From Schistocephalus solidus (taxonomy: Eukaryota > Platyhelminthes > Cestoda > Diphyllobothriidea > Diphyllobothriidae): a DNA stretch of 64,000 nt. Below the pieces are notes generated by a model. It had not been told where the DNA came from and ran no database searches. It saw only the letters and a list, made by a program, of their open reading frames with translations. The translations under genes were made by a program, and so were the position numbers. Of the stretch, positions 10,790-23,400 are shown piece by piece. Location of the stretch: the NCBI GenBank assembly GCA_017591395.1, contig WEDG01000704.1, positions 30,769 to 94,768 on the forward strand, read 5' to 3'. Numbering within the stretch: position 1 is the first letter of the stretch; each line of letters starts with the position of its first letter.

Positions 10790-12712
10790 CGGCTCGAGCC
10801 AGGTCCCGCAACAACGTCTCCTTCCGCAAACTCCGGAACATGACAGCAAAATCTGCTAGGGATGAACGGTAGAAATATTGGTTTGGAATAGTGACAGCCA
10901 TGGAACAGGCCTCAAGCGTTGGTAAGATTCGCTAACTCTACCAAATTATCCGCCAATTTAGTGGCAAGCCCTCAACATGTAGGGACTCTGTCCGTGATGT
11001 AAATGGCGGCTATCTTGCTAACAACTCGGCCACGGTCGATTGCTGGCGTGAGCGCTTCCTCAACTTTGATGAGCAACTAATCACACCCTCGCTATCCTCT
11101 GCATTCGAGTTTTATCCCTCTCCAGCCAAATCAGTGTCGTGCAATCCTCTTCTGAGGGAGAATTTGCCGATGCAATACAGAGGCTGCACAACGACAAGGG
11201 GCCCGGAGAGGACGGTAGTCCCACAGAAATCTTTAAGTCCTTTGTCGAAACTGGCGCTCTGGCTCCATGAAGTAACTGAAAAAATGTGGAGGGATGAAGT
11301 AGTTCTTAAGGACTGGGGTTTGGGTATCCTCTTGCCTGTCTTCAAGAAGGGAGATAAGACAAAGTGTGTGAACTACCGCGGCATAGGCCTCATCGACGTT
11401 GTCCTTCTAGGACGAGGTCCAAACCATGCTGGATTCCGATTTGCGCGTGAACCGGTTATTCACACTGAGGCGCATTCCGGAATTCCGCCATGGCCACCCG
11501 CAACCAACCACCGTCTGCTTTATTGACTTCGTCGCTGCGTTCGATTCCATCCATCATGTCGAATAATGGAACTAGATGGTGTACCGGCCAAATTCATTGC
11601 CATGATCACGGCCTACTATTGCTCCACCACTGCGCGAGTCCTAGTCCATAACAATTTCTCACTAGTCCATAACAATTTCTCCCAACCCGTCGATATCCAG
11701 TCTGGTTTTCGACAAGGTTGCATTCTGTTGCCCATTTTATTCAAATACGCCATTGACTGGATTCTCGGGAGGGCCCATCACGGTTCTGACGGTGTGAACT
11801 TTGCATCCGGACGCCGCCTGACTGACCTAGACTACGCTGACAATCTCGCCTTGCTAGCCTCAAGCTTTGGTGATCTACAGTCTGTGATGTCGAGGGTGAA
11901 TGAGATCGCTACTTCTGTCGGCCTATGCATAAACACTGGGAAGACCAAACTGTTTTCAAGTTGCATCCCTCACCATGAGAAAGCGTCCCTGGGGTTTAAT
12001 GACTGGCAAATTGAAGTAGACATTTTAAAATACCTCGGGGCGAGGACGCTGCAGAATGGTCAAATGAAGGATGATATTGTCTCCCAAATCAACGCTGCTC
12101 GCCGTGTTTTCTTGATCCGTGGTAAGTGCCAATGGATCCGACGTGACATCTCCGTCGCCAAGAAGATCCGTGTATACCGTGCATCAGTCCGGTCGGTCCT
12201 CCTCTACGGTTGTGAATGGTGGACTTTGCGCATGGAAGGAGAGCGAAGGCTTGAGGTATTTGACCATCGCTGCTTGAGGACTATCCTTCAAGTGAAGTAT
12301 ACCAACTACGTCTCAAACGAGGCAGTCCACACTCCCTGCGACAATATCACGAGGATATCTCTGGCCATCCAAGAAAGACAACTGAGGTGGTTTTGGCTAG
12401 TCCTCAGCCCATCCTAGAAAGACGACTGAGGTGGTTTTGGCTAGTCCTCCGTTGCTCATCATACGAGCTCAGTTCTACTGCTCTCGATCCGGCGCCGAAG
12501 AGGTCAACTAAATCTGGCTCGACACGGTTCAGCAAGACGTGGAGGCGATGCTTAGACCTTCAGCATTCGGCGTCCGTCACTGGAGAAAAGAATGGGTTGA
12601 GTTGTTCAGGTCTGCTGCCGCGAAACGTCAGGTGTGGAGAAGTAAAATACGTGACATCATCGAGGCCGGCTAGATCAGGCATGATCGCAGCCGTAACAAG
12701 TACAAGTAAGTA
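10790..12712 (+). pseudogene. Truncated RTE-like retrotransposon, RT and C-terminal part, copy 2
   Basis: A fragment of a second retrotransposon lineage that begins within about 10 bases of the end of the inverted repeat. The linker and RT start are readable at 10880-11400: GKPSTCRDSVRDVNGGY, FADAIQRLHNDKGPGEDGSP, then KMWRDEVVLKDWGLGILLPV and VNYRGIGLID in shifted frames. A 283-codon frame (11566-12417) carries FRQGCILLPILFK, the catalytic box as YADN (11833-11844, last Asp changed to Asn), KYLGARTLQNGQMKDDIVSQ and the RT thumb (RVYRASVRSVLLYGCEWWTL, EVFDHRCLRTIL). Two small tandem duplications disrupt or lengthen it (11641-11682 and 12366-12450). EN is absent. Non-functional. Confidence 0.85.
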
Positions 12713-12725
12713 CAATAAGTGCTAA

Positions 12726-13265
12726 AGAAACATTTTTGATGCGTAACATCGTCTCTCAGCCCCCATGAACCTTGACCTAAGAAAAGCCCCTTAGATGTTA
12801 TTGCCCGCCTTGGTGAATCAGTTCTTTGAAGCTGACATTAAGAGAGCCATGCAAATACATGGACACTATTTAGCAGTTCTCGAGCTCTAGCACACGGCCT
12901 TTGTTGCATTAGCATACTCTCCTTTTTTTTTTGTAATTTGAATGCCGTGGACCCTACCTCGACTGTTCACGTTCAAATATGCCGTTGATAATTGTCGACC
13001 ATCGCACCAAAATTGACTTGACCTCAATGTATCTAGGTAGTGATCCCTTTTTAATAAAGTCGAGAAGCACGCTTTTAGACTGCGTCCATGCTTTACTTTG
13101 GAATATGCTGGGACCCGTCCTAATGAAACCTAACCTTTCCGGTACCGTTTTATATCATGGATTTTCTCTTGACAAATCGCGTACTCCAGCATTCCTACTT
13201 CAACATTGACCCCAACGTCGACTACTCAGCGCCTGAAACTCTAACGGTGCACTTTAAGACGTGAC
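12726..13265. other. Unassigned interval
   Basis: No recognisable gene or repeat. A T-run of ten occurs near 12925. Confidence 0.4.
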
Positions 13266-13630
13266 TTGTAAGGTTGCCAACTGACGAAATAACTTGGAAC
13301 GCGCGGTAAGCCCAGTGTGTGTTTGTATGGAGTGGCCAACTGGCGGACTGAGAGCCAGGCTGCAATGGCTCCTTCTTACTGCGACCTCTGAGGTACCCAA
13401 GTCGAGTGTGACAGCACGTCTAGGGTCGGCTCCAGCTGCGCCAGTCACATGCGCCCTCTCCCATCTCCGGTCTTTTTGGTTTACTCATGACACCAGGCAC
13501 AGGTGGGAGAGATTGCGGTAGATGCATCACGAGGCTACTCCCTCGTAAGTCACCGCCCCTGCGCCACCTTGCTGTGGGGTATACGGTGGATCTCATCGGA
13601 TAAGACGGTCGAACTGTCACAATTTGACGT
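13266..13630 (+). repeat. Dispersed repeat R1, diverged full-length-like copy
   Basis: This copy shows the longer form of the repeat. It opens with aaggttgccaactgacg, continues through agcccagtgtgtgtttg and aatggctccttctta, and then enters the part shared with 8.7-9.5 kb (catgcgccctctcccatctc, caccaggcacagg, gtatacggtgga, gacggtcgaactgtc). The same order is seen at 57055-57440. Decayed, with no coding domain seen. Confidence 0.75.
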
Positions 13631-15161
13631 TGCGGTCCCTCATTCACCAGGTAGCTCAACTCTTAATATCATTTTTTCGATGTTTAAATTGGCCCAGTAG
13701 TCTTTTTTTAATCTACTTGAGATTTACCAGCATAAAAATGAGTTTATACTTAAACATATCCCGCGCAGCCCCCTCCAGTAAAAGGCTCAAATGTTATATA
13801 TTACCATTTAGATTCCAACGGTTAAATTTTATAACAAAATTAATATTCATGTGACACACCAGATTTATTTGAGCCTACCAACAGGAAAGCGCTTCATTCG
13901 TCACAACGCGAGCTTTGAATAAGCCCACTGGACTTCTGTGTGTCGTTATTCTCAAATCCCCTTCCTCTCCTGCAAAAACCTAGCCATTCAAAAGGGATGG
14001 TTGACATGCTTGTGCGGCAGTCGGACAACGAATGCCTGTCCTGTGCTCATGAAATTCTACTCGTTTCCCAGTTCCTAAACATTTTGCAAAAATGGTTGAA
14101 GATCAATGCTCTAGAAATGAAAACCCCCTCCGGGGCTCATATAAGTGGCCCGGATCTCTAGTGCATATCGAATTTCCCTAATACACCAGGTTTAGTGGTG
14201 ACATTTCAAACACACTACGTAGAAATGCGTTATAATCGCCAGATAAGGAGCCTAAAAAGGAATAAAAATGAGTAGAACCATCACATTTGTTGAGCCTTGA
14301 TAGTTCGCAGGTAGAACACAATGACCGCCACGGACTGCTCCAAAGTATGGAAGCAAAAAAACCTACGGACTGGATTATAACGAGGAACTTGCGAAACACT
14401 GACCCACCCCTCTTCCACGCGACCATTGTGTTTAAATGGCAAGAATCAATAAAGACAACCGCAGACGAGCTCAGACGCAGTGGCCACATCGAGTTTAAAG
14501 CTCCGCCTACACATGACAAAGCATAACTGGTGTAACCCTAATGAACGAAATGGACAAAAATGTAGGTTCCCCAGGTTGAGAAACACTCTGACTAAACGCC
14601 ATTCGATTAATTCCACCAGTCGAAGTAGTTATCAGGGTATAGTCGATGCGTTCAGCACAGTTCTATGAAGTCCTCAGTGAGAGTAGAGGTCTCGAAGGCA
14701 CACTCCAACCTAGGTTTCACAAGTTATTAGCTGATGCTTAGTTGAGCGGGGAAATCGGAAGTGCAACGGCCTGTTGAAGCGAGAGAATGCAACAGTGAAC
14801 TGAGTCGAAACGCGTGTGGAACTTCAATTTTGATTTCAAGGTTTTATAAAGGGGTGCCGATGAAGTGAGCGGCGCGAAGAAAGGGGTGCGTGAAGGCGTT
14901 AGTAATGTACAGGAAAGCACAGAAAACGATCGTTTCGGTCAATAGGAGGATGACCCGTTTAAATGGGACTGAAGGGAGGTAAAGACGGTGCTGGAAAAAA
15001 CTCCACCCCAGTGGACAATGACGGCCATCTTCGGTAACGACAGGGAAACTGGCCATCGTTCATCGCCACCCAGCATTAGCGGGGAGTACTTGGGGAGGGG
15101 CGCGGTGTGCCCTATGCTCGCGAGGTAACTGCAGCCAGGGAAATAATTATAAGGATGCTGA
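13631..15161. other. Unassigned sequence downstream of IWS1
   Basis: This interval contains whatever serves as the 3' untranslated region of the minus-strand IWS1 gene, just below 15162. Open frames at 13940-14161 and 14178-14526 show no domain I can recognise. Confidence 0.4.
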
Positions 15162-15480
15162 CTAAAGGGCCATCTTTCTGCCCTCGATACTCATTGGAAC
15201 TGCTCGTGCAAAACGATTTTTTCTTCTGATGGCAGCATTCTTAGTGAGAGCGTGGATGTGAGTCTCAATCCGAGAGGTGGTGCCAACCTGAGACTTGCGA
15301 GCGCCAACTATGCGGTGTCGACGGGGCTGATCAGCGCCCTCCTTGTCATCTTCCTCCTCATCATTGTCTGGGTCCTCAGTGCTGGGAAGATTCCATTTGG
15401 GTCGAACCACGTAGTCCTTATTTGACGGCTGTGGCACGCGTGCTCGACTGACCCATCCAGGGTCACCGGGACGAAGTACG
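15162..15480 (-). CDS. IWS1: IWS1 terminal exon
   Basis: The acceptor ttccttattag ends at 15481. The exon starts with one base completing a codon and then reads [30 protein letters not shown], an acidic patch ([12 protein letters not shown]) and a basic end with SIEGRKMAL before TAG. This is the highly conserved C-terminal motif of IWS1. It has 105 residues plus stop. Confidence 0.9.
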
Positions 15481-18400
15481 CTAATAAGGAAGAAAGCAAT
15501 GAGTTAGCACTGACTGTCAAAATCTTGCAGTCATTACATCTAGAACAAGTTGAAGAACGTTAAATAGGTCATACAAAGGGGGACTAATTGTGATAAACGT
15601 TAACATTTGATGTGATTAACGAGTGCTCTCTACTGATGATCAAACGCATGCGTGCGTGTTGTACATGTGTAGCATATTTTTTAAAGATACCCACACACAT
15701 CGTATTGGACTGCTAGATTGACTAAATCTTGAGCCTCAAACTGCTACCCTACCTTATCAACACGACAGTAGAAATTCTAAAACGAATATGGGTATGACAT
15801 AGTTGCGAAAATCCCCCATTAGTACAGGTGTTCTTGCGCTAAATTAGAGGGGCGTAGGGTTGGGTTGGTGGCATGAACGTCATATGCAACTAAATTCCAG
15901 GACAAAAAATAGGTCAACTAGTAATACGGGACTGGTGGTAATAGGATTTTTATGAAGGGAGCTAGGTGAAGAAAAGGAAAGCGCCAACCTAACCCTATCC
16001 ATTAGCATTCGTTGCCGAGTTGGTGGGGTCACACAATATTTTCTTGTCCCGAAAAGTGTGCGGAGAGCGAGATCCAGTAACTTTACCTCACGCTTTCCAA
16101 TATGCGCGACATCATTCCTAGCTAAACTGACCCAATTTTATTTGGACCCCAGAACGAAGCCCACTCTCCGCTATCCTTCATTATCAAAGTAAAACGGATA
16201 CGTTTTGAAACTGCCGCTTGGAAAGTTGTCATTTGGTCCAATACTTTGGTTCTCCTACGGCCAACGAAATATAGTGTTTGACCCTACTAACCCGCCAACG
16301 AATGCTAACCCTAACGAGCACAGTGGATAGAGTTATGGTTACGTTGGCATGCAGTATGATCGCGTATTACACGCTGACCTATCCTTTGTTCCCTGAGTTG
16401 GGTCGCATAGTACGTTCTTGTCGGAATGGTATAAGGAGTGCTGGGCGAAGGAGACAGGGTCACTGGTTGGGACAGTTAGCGTTTGGGTTATGGTTAGGAC
16501 TGGGGTTAGTGTTAAAATAAGGAGACGAGAAAAGGTACGCCAGAATTTAGCGCAGGGTCACGTGTAGTGCAAGAAGGTACGTTTAGTTTGTCTAATCTAC
16601 ATGTTAGGAATGATTGCTCGGTAAGAAGGGGAAAGAGAAATACTCCCATGAACACGGGTGGGTTTTCGCTAAAGTTCAGGAAGGGTATTAGGCTAATTGT
16701 TGTAACATTAAGTTCTGAAAAATGCCGACAAAGATAAGGGAGATTGGAATGGTCATTTCTGGTTCATTAGCCGTCATAAGCTGGGTGGTGCCCCATCCGA
16801 AACTCCTGATCAACAGGTCGCGAGTTCGAGCCTCAGGTGGGACGCCACCTGGGGTAGGATATGACTGGTCGATGTAGGCTAATTAATTAAAAATGGCAAT
16901 TACAATCTCCCTTGTCTTTGCTGGTAATGTTCATCTATTCAAGTGCTTCTTTGACCTCCGGTTTGGAATTCTTTTAGCTGTCATATGCGCTATCGTAACT
17001 TTTTTTTAAAATAAATAGGTGAACGTAAATTCTCTAGTGTCCTCAGGACACGGGAAGAGATATCCCGGATTCCAGGCAACCATGGGGTCGGCAGTATGCC
17101 TAAAGTAAGGATTGGGGTTAGTATTAAAATTAGGATAAAAGAACAGATATCCCCCGGAATTTATCGCAAGGCCAGGAGGGTAATTATGCCGAATACAGCC
17201 AGTCTCCGTGGCGTATAATTTAGCTATGCAAAAAAACTTGCGCTGACCAAAGGCAATTATCGCTTAACATACACCCACGATGCTATTCAATGTGGAGCAA
17301 AGACGTAGCCTGTTACCCAGTCTACCTAACTACATCTTTACTTGATGCTTGAATGATCTCTAGGCAGTTCGGGCGGTGTAGAACAGGCAAGGGGATACCG
17401 GTCAACTACGCTAATTATGTCGTCCTGCTAGCAAAAATCTATGAAGAGAAACAACAACTAGTGTTTTGATGAATTAGGCCATCAATTTAATTTGCATATC
17501 CATAAACGCTGCGAAAACCAAACCATTCCCCAATCTAATCTCTAAACAACAGAAGGCAACCCTACTGATAAAGGGCTGTCAGGTTTCTGCTCTCCCTCTC
17601 CTCCCGATCTTCCGATAGTCCTAGAAATGGCGGAAAACGCGACCTTTTCGACCACTGTTGATTCTGAACGATGCATCAGCTAAAGCATAAAAACTCCGCC
17701 TTGAAGTAGACAAGCAATACCCATCGCGACATATCGAGGATGGCTGAAGTCGACTAAAGGAAAGACAACTGAAGTTCTATAGAACCGTTTTCCGTTTTCC
17801 ATCCTGAATTGTATGCTGCTACTGTTAAAACTTCAAACCAACCACCTCACCAGAGGCGGTGAAGAAAATATTAGCCTTAATACGGCCTATACGCACCCGG
17901 CATGGTACTGGGGTATACTTGAACCCACATTATTCGGTCTCTGCCGCTGGCAAACAGTGATTCGAGGCTTAAGTGAAGCCTTCTCCTGTAAAGATAAGAG
18001 GACGTGTCGTTCCCAAAATTCCATACTCTTCAAGCACTACTGGTCGAAGGCATCAGAGGCCAACAGACAGAAACAAACAGTTCTCTTATCTCCAGAAGAA
18101 TTTAAGGAAAGGATAAAAAGAAAACATAAAAGGATAGTTGCAGCAATATAAGAGGCAGACTGCTCACCCCTGCTGTTCTCCATCCATTTCGCGGTTGATA
18201 TCCCGACGGTTTACCTCCTCACTACTAGAAAACAAGTTATGTTAAAGAAAGGTCAAAATCCTGAACGTACTCATGAGTTCGCCGCTTCGGTAAGTGTTCG
18301 TAGTCGAGCTGTTTGCGCTCCTCCTTAGTGAGGGTCCGGTAATCACTGGTAAGGTTGAAGATGGGGCGAGACCACTCGTCTGAAGGAAAACAAGGCATGC

Positions 18401-20427
18401 AATACTGCAGGATTTTTTTCTTCTAAATCACTGAAATAAGCGATGCTAGCGAAACTTGAACCTTGCTAAATTATTCACTCTTCTAAAATCTGTCATGGTA
18501 GCTGTCTTGTAGCAAGGTCTTGTGCACATCAGCTCCTTCCTGCTGTCACGATGCCTTAGACCCTTCCTTCACTGCCCAGGATTCCTCAGTGCTGCCCGAT
18601 ATCGGGCCGCAGTCAAGTAAATGCATCATGGTGTTCGTTCTAAAAGACGCTATGCCGCAAAAATTAATGATCTCCATGGGCTGCAAAGCATGCTAACTCG
18701 TACAGTAATCAACAATCAGGCGGCGTTCTTAATAAAGACATTGGAATGGCTATTTCTGCCATACAGCTACCCAATTTACAGTGACCAAAGTGTCCGAGTT
18801 ACAACCCCACTTCTTCCCGAACTGGAGTTGAGGGCTAACTGATGGAATGACTATACCCGCGTCCCCTGCCTTTTTCGGTAACAACTGTGGGAATTGAAAT
18901 TAGACAACATTGTGCCACAAACTACTGTCTTAACGCTAACTGTCAGCTTCTAACAGACAATGTATGCGCGGGATATGAAACAATGTAAGCTTCTCTTATA
19001 TTGTGTTGTTTGGGTATCTGCAAATGACGACTAAACCCCATTATTGTGGGGTTAATATACGTTTTCATCTAAGCAATACTTTCCAAAAAAACAAAATGGG
19101 GAAGGAATAAATGCACTTACTGATCAGATGACCCGCGCGCCGCTTATTATTCCTATTCTCCCTGGGATGTCTGTAAAGATACATAACGGCCTTGCCAATG
19201 CCAGATTCGCGCAGAGTCTCCGGCTCCAAGTTCGAAAACTCGGCGAGGTGGCGTAACATTGTTTCTCGAATGATCACATTAGGGAGCGTCTGTCCAGGCA
19301 GGGGAGAGAGCCAGTCTGTAATCGCGCTAAGCATACCGTTATCAACCAGGGCTGCTTTAAGGTCAGCCTTCTTCAGCAGACTGCTCACAACGTTCAGCAT
19401 GGCAAGTTTTTTGGTGGCAGGGCGGTTTGCGGCCAAAAGAAAGCGGTCCTCTTCAGCAGTCTGACGCATTTGGAGTATGGTCTCCCTGATGATGTCATCG
19501 CTGTCATTAAGGAATTCCTCGTCCTTGCCTAATCGTCGTTTCCTTCGAGTTTCCTCGCGTTTCTTGCTGAGGATTTTGTCAAAGTCTGATTCAAATTCCT
19601 CCGTCTCCACCTCATCATTTTCCTCATCTTCTTGCTGATGGTGTTGACGATGGGTTGAAGCAGTTGTCTCCTCGTCCAGTACTTTCTCCTGTTCTTCCTC
19701 ATCGACTTCCTCCTGACCGGTCACCTCCTTTTCAACTTCATTTTCTGCAAAACCTTCAAATTCCTCCTCCTCAGCATCGCTTTCTCCAAAGATATCCGCT
19801 ATTATACCTTCTACTTGCGACTTGGCCTGTTCTGCCCCATCAAAGCCCTCGAAGTCTTCGCCACCCTTTTCACCAGGGTTTTCATCGTAGTCCATACTTC
19901 TCAAGGTTTCTGAATGGATAGTCTGGGAGGATAGCCCTTGCGGAGCCGGCCTGTACGATACGTCGTCAGCCACCGGTGTGGAAGGATCGTATGGCAAGGG
20001 GGGAGATTCTGTCCATGCTCGATGACTATCAGCGTCTTCTTCGCAGTTGCCGTCGTTATCAGATTCAGGGGCAGAATCTGCTAGTTGGCTTGGAGAGTAT
20101 CTTGGAGTACGGATGTCTTGCAGAGGTTCGACTCGATATTCGCGGTCAACGTTTTCATCCGAGTCAGAAGCTGGATCTACATGTGAGGGTTTGTAGTCAA
20201 TTGATTCGGTGTCAGAAACGTCCTCGAGGTCTTCGCGTAACGATCGGAGACGAGAAGAGGCTTGGCTTGCACGGCCTGCGTGATCATCCTCATCTGAGCT
20301 TGCGGGTGAGTAAGGCAGTTCGCCGACTTCCGAAGGTACGTAGTGAGGCTCGTAATGAGCCTCGTCAGAAACTTTCGGTTCATTACGCGAAGGGTCGTAG
20401 ACAGTGCTACTGGGCGTGTAAGCCGAA
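15162..20427 (-). CDS. IWS1: IWS1/SPN1-like transcription elongation factor (partial gene model)
   Basis: IWS1 binds Spt6 and RNA polymerase II in the nucleus and supports elongation, mRNA processing and chromatin upkeep. Exons read on the minus strand are 20427-19121, 17663-17566 and 15480-15162 (stop TAG at 15164-15162). The first is a long Ser/Asp/Glu-rich low-complexity segment followed by the folded core related to the TFIIS N-terminal domain, with [49 protein letters not shown] and [13 protein letters not shown]. The middle exon holds WS...REERE. The last has [27 protein letters not shown] and a basic tail ending SIEGRKMAL, all typical of metazoan IWS1. The start codon exon was not found upstream of 20427. 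The middle junction is one base out of phase, so an indel or a missing exon is possible, and about 30 residues expected before VLRPGDPG are not accounted for. The identification is firm and the full splice model is not. Confidence 0.85.
16245..17200. repeat. Decayed telomere-like/MITE-like repeat fragments in the IWS1 intron
   Basis: Patches such as gctaaccctaacgagc (16303-16318), ggttatggttaggactgggg (16485-16504) and the pair ggggttagtgttaaaat (16501) / ggggttagtattaaaatta (17113) resemble the interior of the palindromic MITE-like elements at 44.8 and 50.3 kb. The bits cctcaggacacgggaagag (17043) and ttcaggaagggtatt (16676) resemble that element's ends. They are too diverged to set boundaries. 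Confidence 0.45.
16722..16935. repeat. Two SINE fragments joined head-to-head
   Basis: 16722-16805 is a minus-strand SINE tail (gacaaagataagggagatt, tggtcatttct, cattagccgtc). From about 16806 a plus-strand fragment follows, with ggtcgcgagttcgagcctca (B-box region), gccacctggggtagg and a tail tacaatctcccttgtctttg. Both halves match the SINE at 58414-58575. The arrangement sits within the IWS1 intron and forms an imperfect hairpin. Confidence 0.65.
17566..17663 (-). CDS. IWS1: Probable IWS1 middle exon
   Basis: Between cag (17666-17664) and gtaggg (17565-17560) a 98-base block reads [10 protein letters not shown], then [18 protein letters not shown]. The family has WS, then REERE-R-L after the same spacing (16 residues from W to the first R of REERE). 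It ends in phase 2, which exactly suits the terminal exon's single leading base. Its start is phase 0, whereas the long exon above ends in phase 1, so one junction does not close without an indel or an unseen exon. Confidence 0.55.
17813..18151 (+). other. 112-codon open frame, unidentified
   Basis: An open frame in the IWS1 intron, on the opposite strand. It begins [20 protein letters not shown] and ends in a basic, helix-prone segment ([20 protein letters not shown]). No family is recognised. It could be a fragment of a mobile-element protein or chance. Confidence 0.2.
19121..20427 (-). CDS. IWS1: IWS1 main exon: acidic region plus TFIIS-N-like core
   Basis: The acceptor tctgatttgtttctag ends at 20428 and the donor gtaagtgc begins at 19120, giving a 1,307-base exon with an open frame throughout. 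Residues 1 to about 300 are Asp/Glu/Ser-rich with tandem acidic clusters and [19 protein letters not shown] motifs. About residues 305-435 form the conserved helical domain ending in [11 protein letters not shown]. Upstream coding sequence must exist because the exon begins in mid-codon. Confidence 0.9.
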
Positions 20428-23400
20428 CTAGAAACAAATCAGAAAGACTTTACTGCGATCCGGAAAAAAATGAGAAAAATTCGCATAGAATAGCATGCGA
20501 AAGGTGCAAATTATGTGTTGGAAGTGGGAGTTTAGAATAAATACTAACTACCAGGACATCTGTGTTTCTGACAAACCGAGTGAAAAATATGAAATCTTTT
20601 GATCGTTAAAAAGTATTATAGAAAAGTGCCGACTAACCGCCTCAACATAAAGAAATCCAATATATTCGAAAATAATACATGGTCGCCCAGGCGAAAAGCA
20701 GCTGCACCCTCTAAATATTTACGCACAGGGATAAAGCGCCATCAAACGAACTTTTAAATACATCTTCCCTAAAATAAAACATGGGTTTTTCACTTTCGCT
20801 TCTCTCATATGACCACCAGTAATACTTCTAAACTGGTGGACCGGTGTGCGTGTATAGATGACATCCAGTGTTTTTTGCTGTTAGGCACGTCCATAGGTGG
20901 TCAATAATCAAACTGCTCGGCGAAGGTTAGACGCGAGATCAGTCGGCTTTTGAACCTAGAGAATGGGCAGCCGCGAATAATGAGTTACGGAGCTGGATAT
21001 CGACTGCCGCAGAATCCAATGACAGCATCGCGACAAAGCGAGGACTAGCTATAATCTTGCTATCGTTGCTTAGCGGCCTGTTTATTTTACAAAGGTTCGG
21101 CGGAGAATCTAATTTGTCGCAGGTCCACGAGGATGCACGATGTAATATTTTTCACCACAACTCCTGATTAATGTTATGTTGTCTGTAACAACTGATGCGT
21201 TTAAATCTGCGCCAGCGAACCAGATAATAAATACGTAAGAGTATTGTGCATCGCTTGCACTGACGTGAAACTTTTTTTGCTCGGGCAACGCCGCGCATAC
21301 GATAGGTGTTGCTGTAAAACCAAGACATTGCTTGCCAGCTTAGGTTTTGCGCAGCATTACTTGCCAAGAACTGAAAACTGTTTCCAGTTCCACTGTAGTA
21401 TCGTAAGTAATAACAGCGGCCAATAGGGAACAAAATCATGCCGAGTTAGTAGGTCAGAGCTTAAACTGTGCGCTATTAGGCGGAATCACTGGGAGTTCGC
21501 TTTGACGACTTTGTAGTACTGTTATCAATATTATACTTGTTGCAGTGTGCGATCCAGCATTTTATGGGGACGATAGGCAGAAATAGGCACTTATATGACG
21601 CAATAATCATGCATCCTCAATGCGTATTCTCATTGCAGAGGACTGAAATTTTGCACTAGAGAAGTGCTGTGCGTGTATTAATTGAGTCCCTGAACACTGC
21701 GCCACGGGAAAGAGTTATGCGAGTGGTTGAAGGATTTGCCAACTTCGCTATGATAAACCTGTTGGTCTTAATACATATTTGCCTACAACGCCTCTAGAGA
21801 CATCTCAACCGCCAACAACCACGTTGAAAATTTAGTCGAGTATGTAATTGTATGCTGATGAGGAACTAGCTCTGTAGTAGGCCCTAATACGCTGAATGGC
21901 TGGGACTGCTCTGCTAAAAAAAAACTAGGCTATGGGTTGAAATTTTGTGACTTAATAACCATTCTGTTTTTGATTTTTTTAAAATCTAGTTCCCGGCACT
22001 TGCTTCTGTCTAGCTATTATACTTCGTCGTAATAGAGACGGCATTCACCATTAGTGATCCAGTCGGCAACATGTGAAGCAGCAAAGATGTGCAGATCATC
22101 GGACCAGCCACTAAAACTGATGATCCTACGAACCGAAAAAAAACTCGGTTCGCTTGCACACACATCCATCTGCCCACGTCATCACCAGTCAAGGCATGGC
22201 CTATAAAACCGACGTAGCACATGATTAATAAGGAACCAGTAGACAGAATTTTTTGAATGACATATTTGTTCGTAAAAGATATGAACAGAGGGCCTATTTA
22301 CGAGAATAGAGAGCAATCACGATCTATTGATTACTCCTGGGTGGTGAACATGTTCTTAGCACAGCCGCCCAGTCCAAAAAGCCTACAAAAGACGTGTACT
22401 GACAGAAACAAGGCAACATACCAGTCCAGTCTTCTTATTGATTTCACGAAAATTTCAAAGGTTTTAACTTAAGCTAATAAGGGGCCCGCGCGACTTGTTG
22501 GCGCGGTGTAGCTTATTGTCAGAAACACTCGGCGTGCCTTCTCACTTATCTTGAACTCAGTAATCAGCGTAGTTCAAGTATGTAACATATGGAAGCAAAC
22601 GCCTAAGTTGACTAATAATACGTGTGTGATCTCTCAATTAATAAAAAAGATTGACCTCCCAAGTGACGAAGGCTACTACTGGGATGAAGAGCGTGCAGTT
22701 GTGACTTTCGCGGATGATGTTTTTAATCAAGCAGATTTCAGTTGCATCGATCCACCAAACGCAGAATGGTGACGGCAGTGGATATGCGCATGAGCACTAT
22801 GACCGAAAGAGCCAAAAAATCCGTCTTATTATGCCATACATGAGTTGCTTCCCAAAATGGCATACAAACCAGGCTGTGTTGAGATAATCTAGACTCGGGG
22901 AAAAGCGCGTACCGTTAATGACATGCCTAAAAGGACTCTCTGGAACCTGGCCTCATTTCTAATTAGAAGCGAGCTATCTCATCAGTCAAAAAATTTCTAA
23001 ACAGTGGCGTAGGTTGATAGTTTGGAAGAGGATTTGGTTAGTTATAGTGAGCAAAAGCACTGCTCTTCAGTCTCTCATCCTTATACCTAAGGTGAGACTG
23101 AGTACTGCGTTTGAAGTGGCAAACAGCCAACATCTGAGACGTTCTAGACAGCCTATCGGTTTTTCAATGTAACATCGAGTAAAATTGTTTACGTATAAAT
23201 CTAATCATTACCTGGTGATCAGAGACACAAAAAGTCGAAGTATATTGAATGCAGCATTGCATTCAGCAGTCCGGACCTCGGGAATCCCAACACTAGAGTC
23301 AAATTCCGACAACAGGAACCAGAGACTGACCAGAAGAGGTTAAATTGCATATTCTGCACAGGACTACGCAAAGTAACAGCTAGGTACCTATTCTTAGTTA

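Noticed and set aside
14287..14526. Possible host protein exon (79 codons)
   Set aside because: No family recognised, the opposite strand is equally open, and no convincing splice sites were found.
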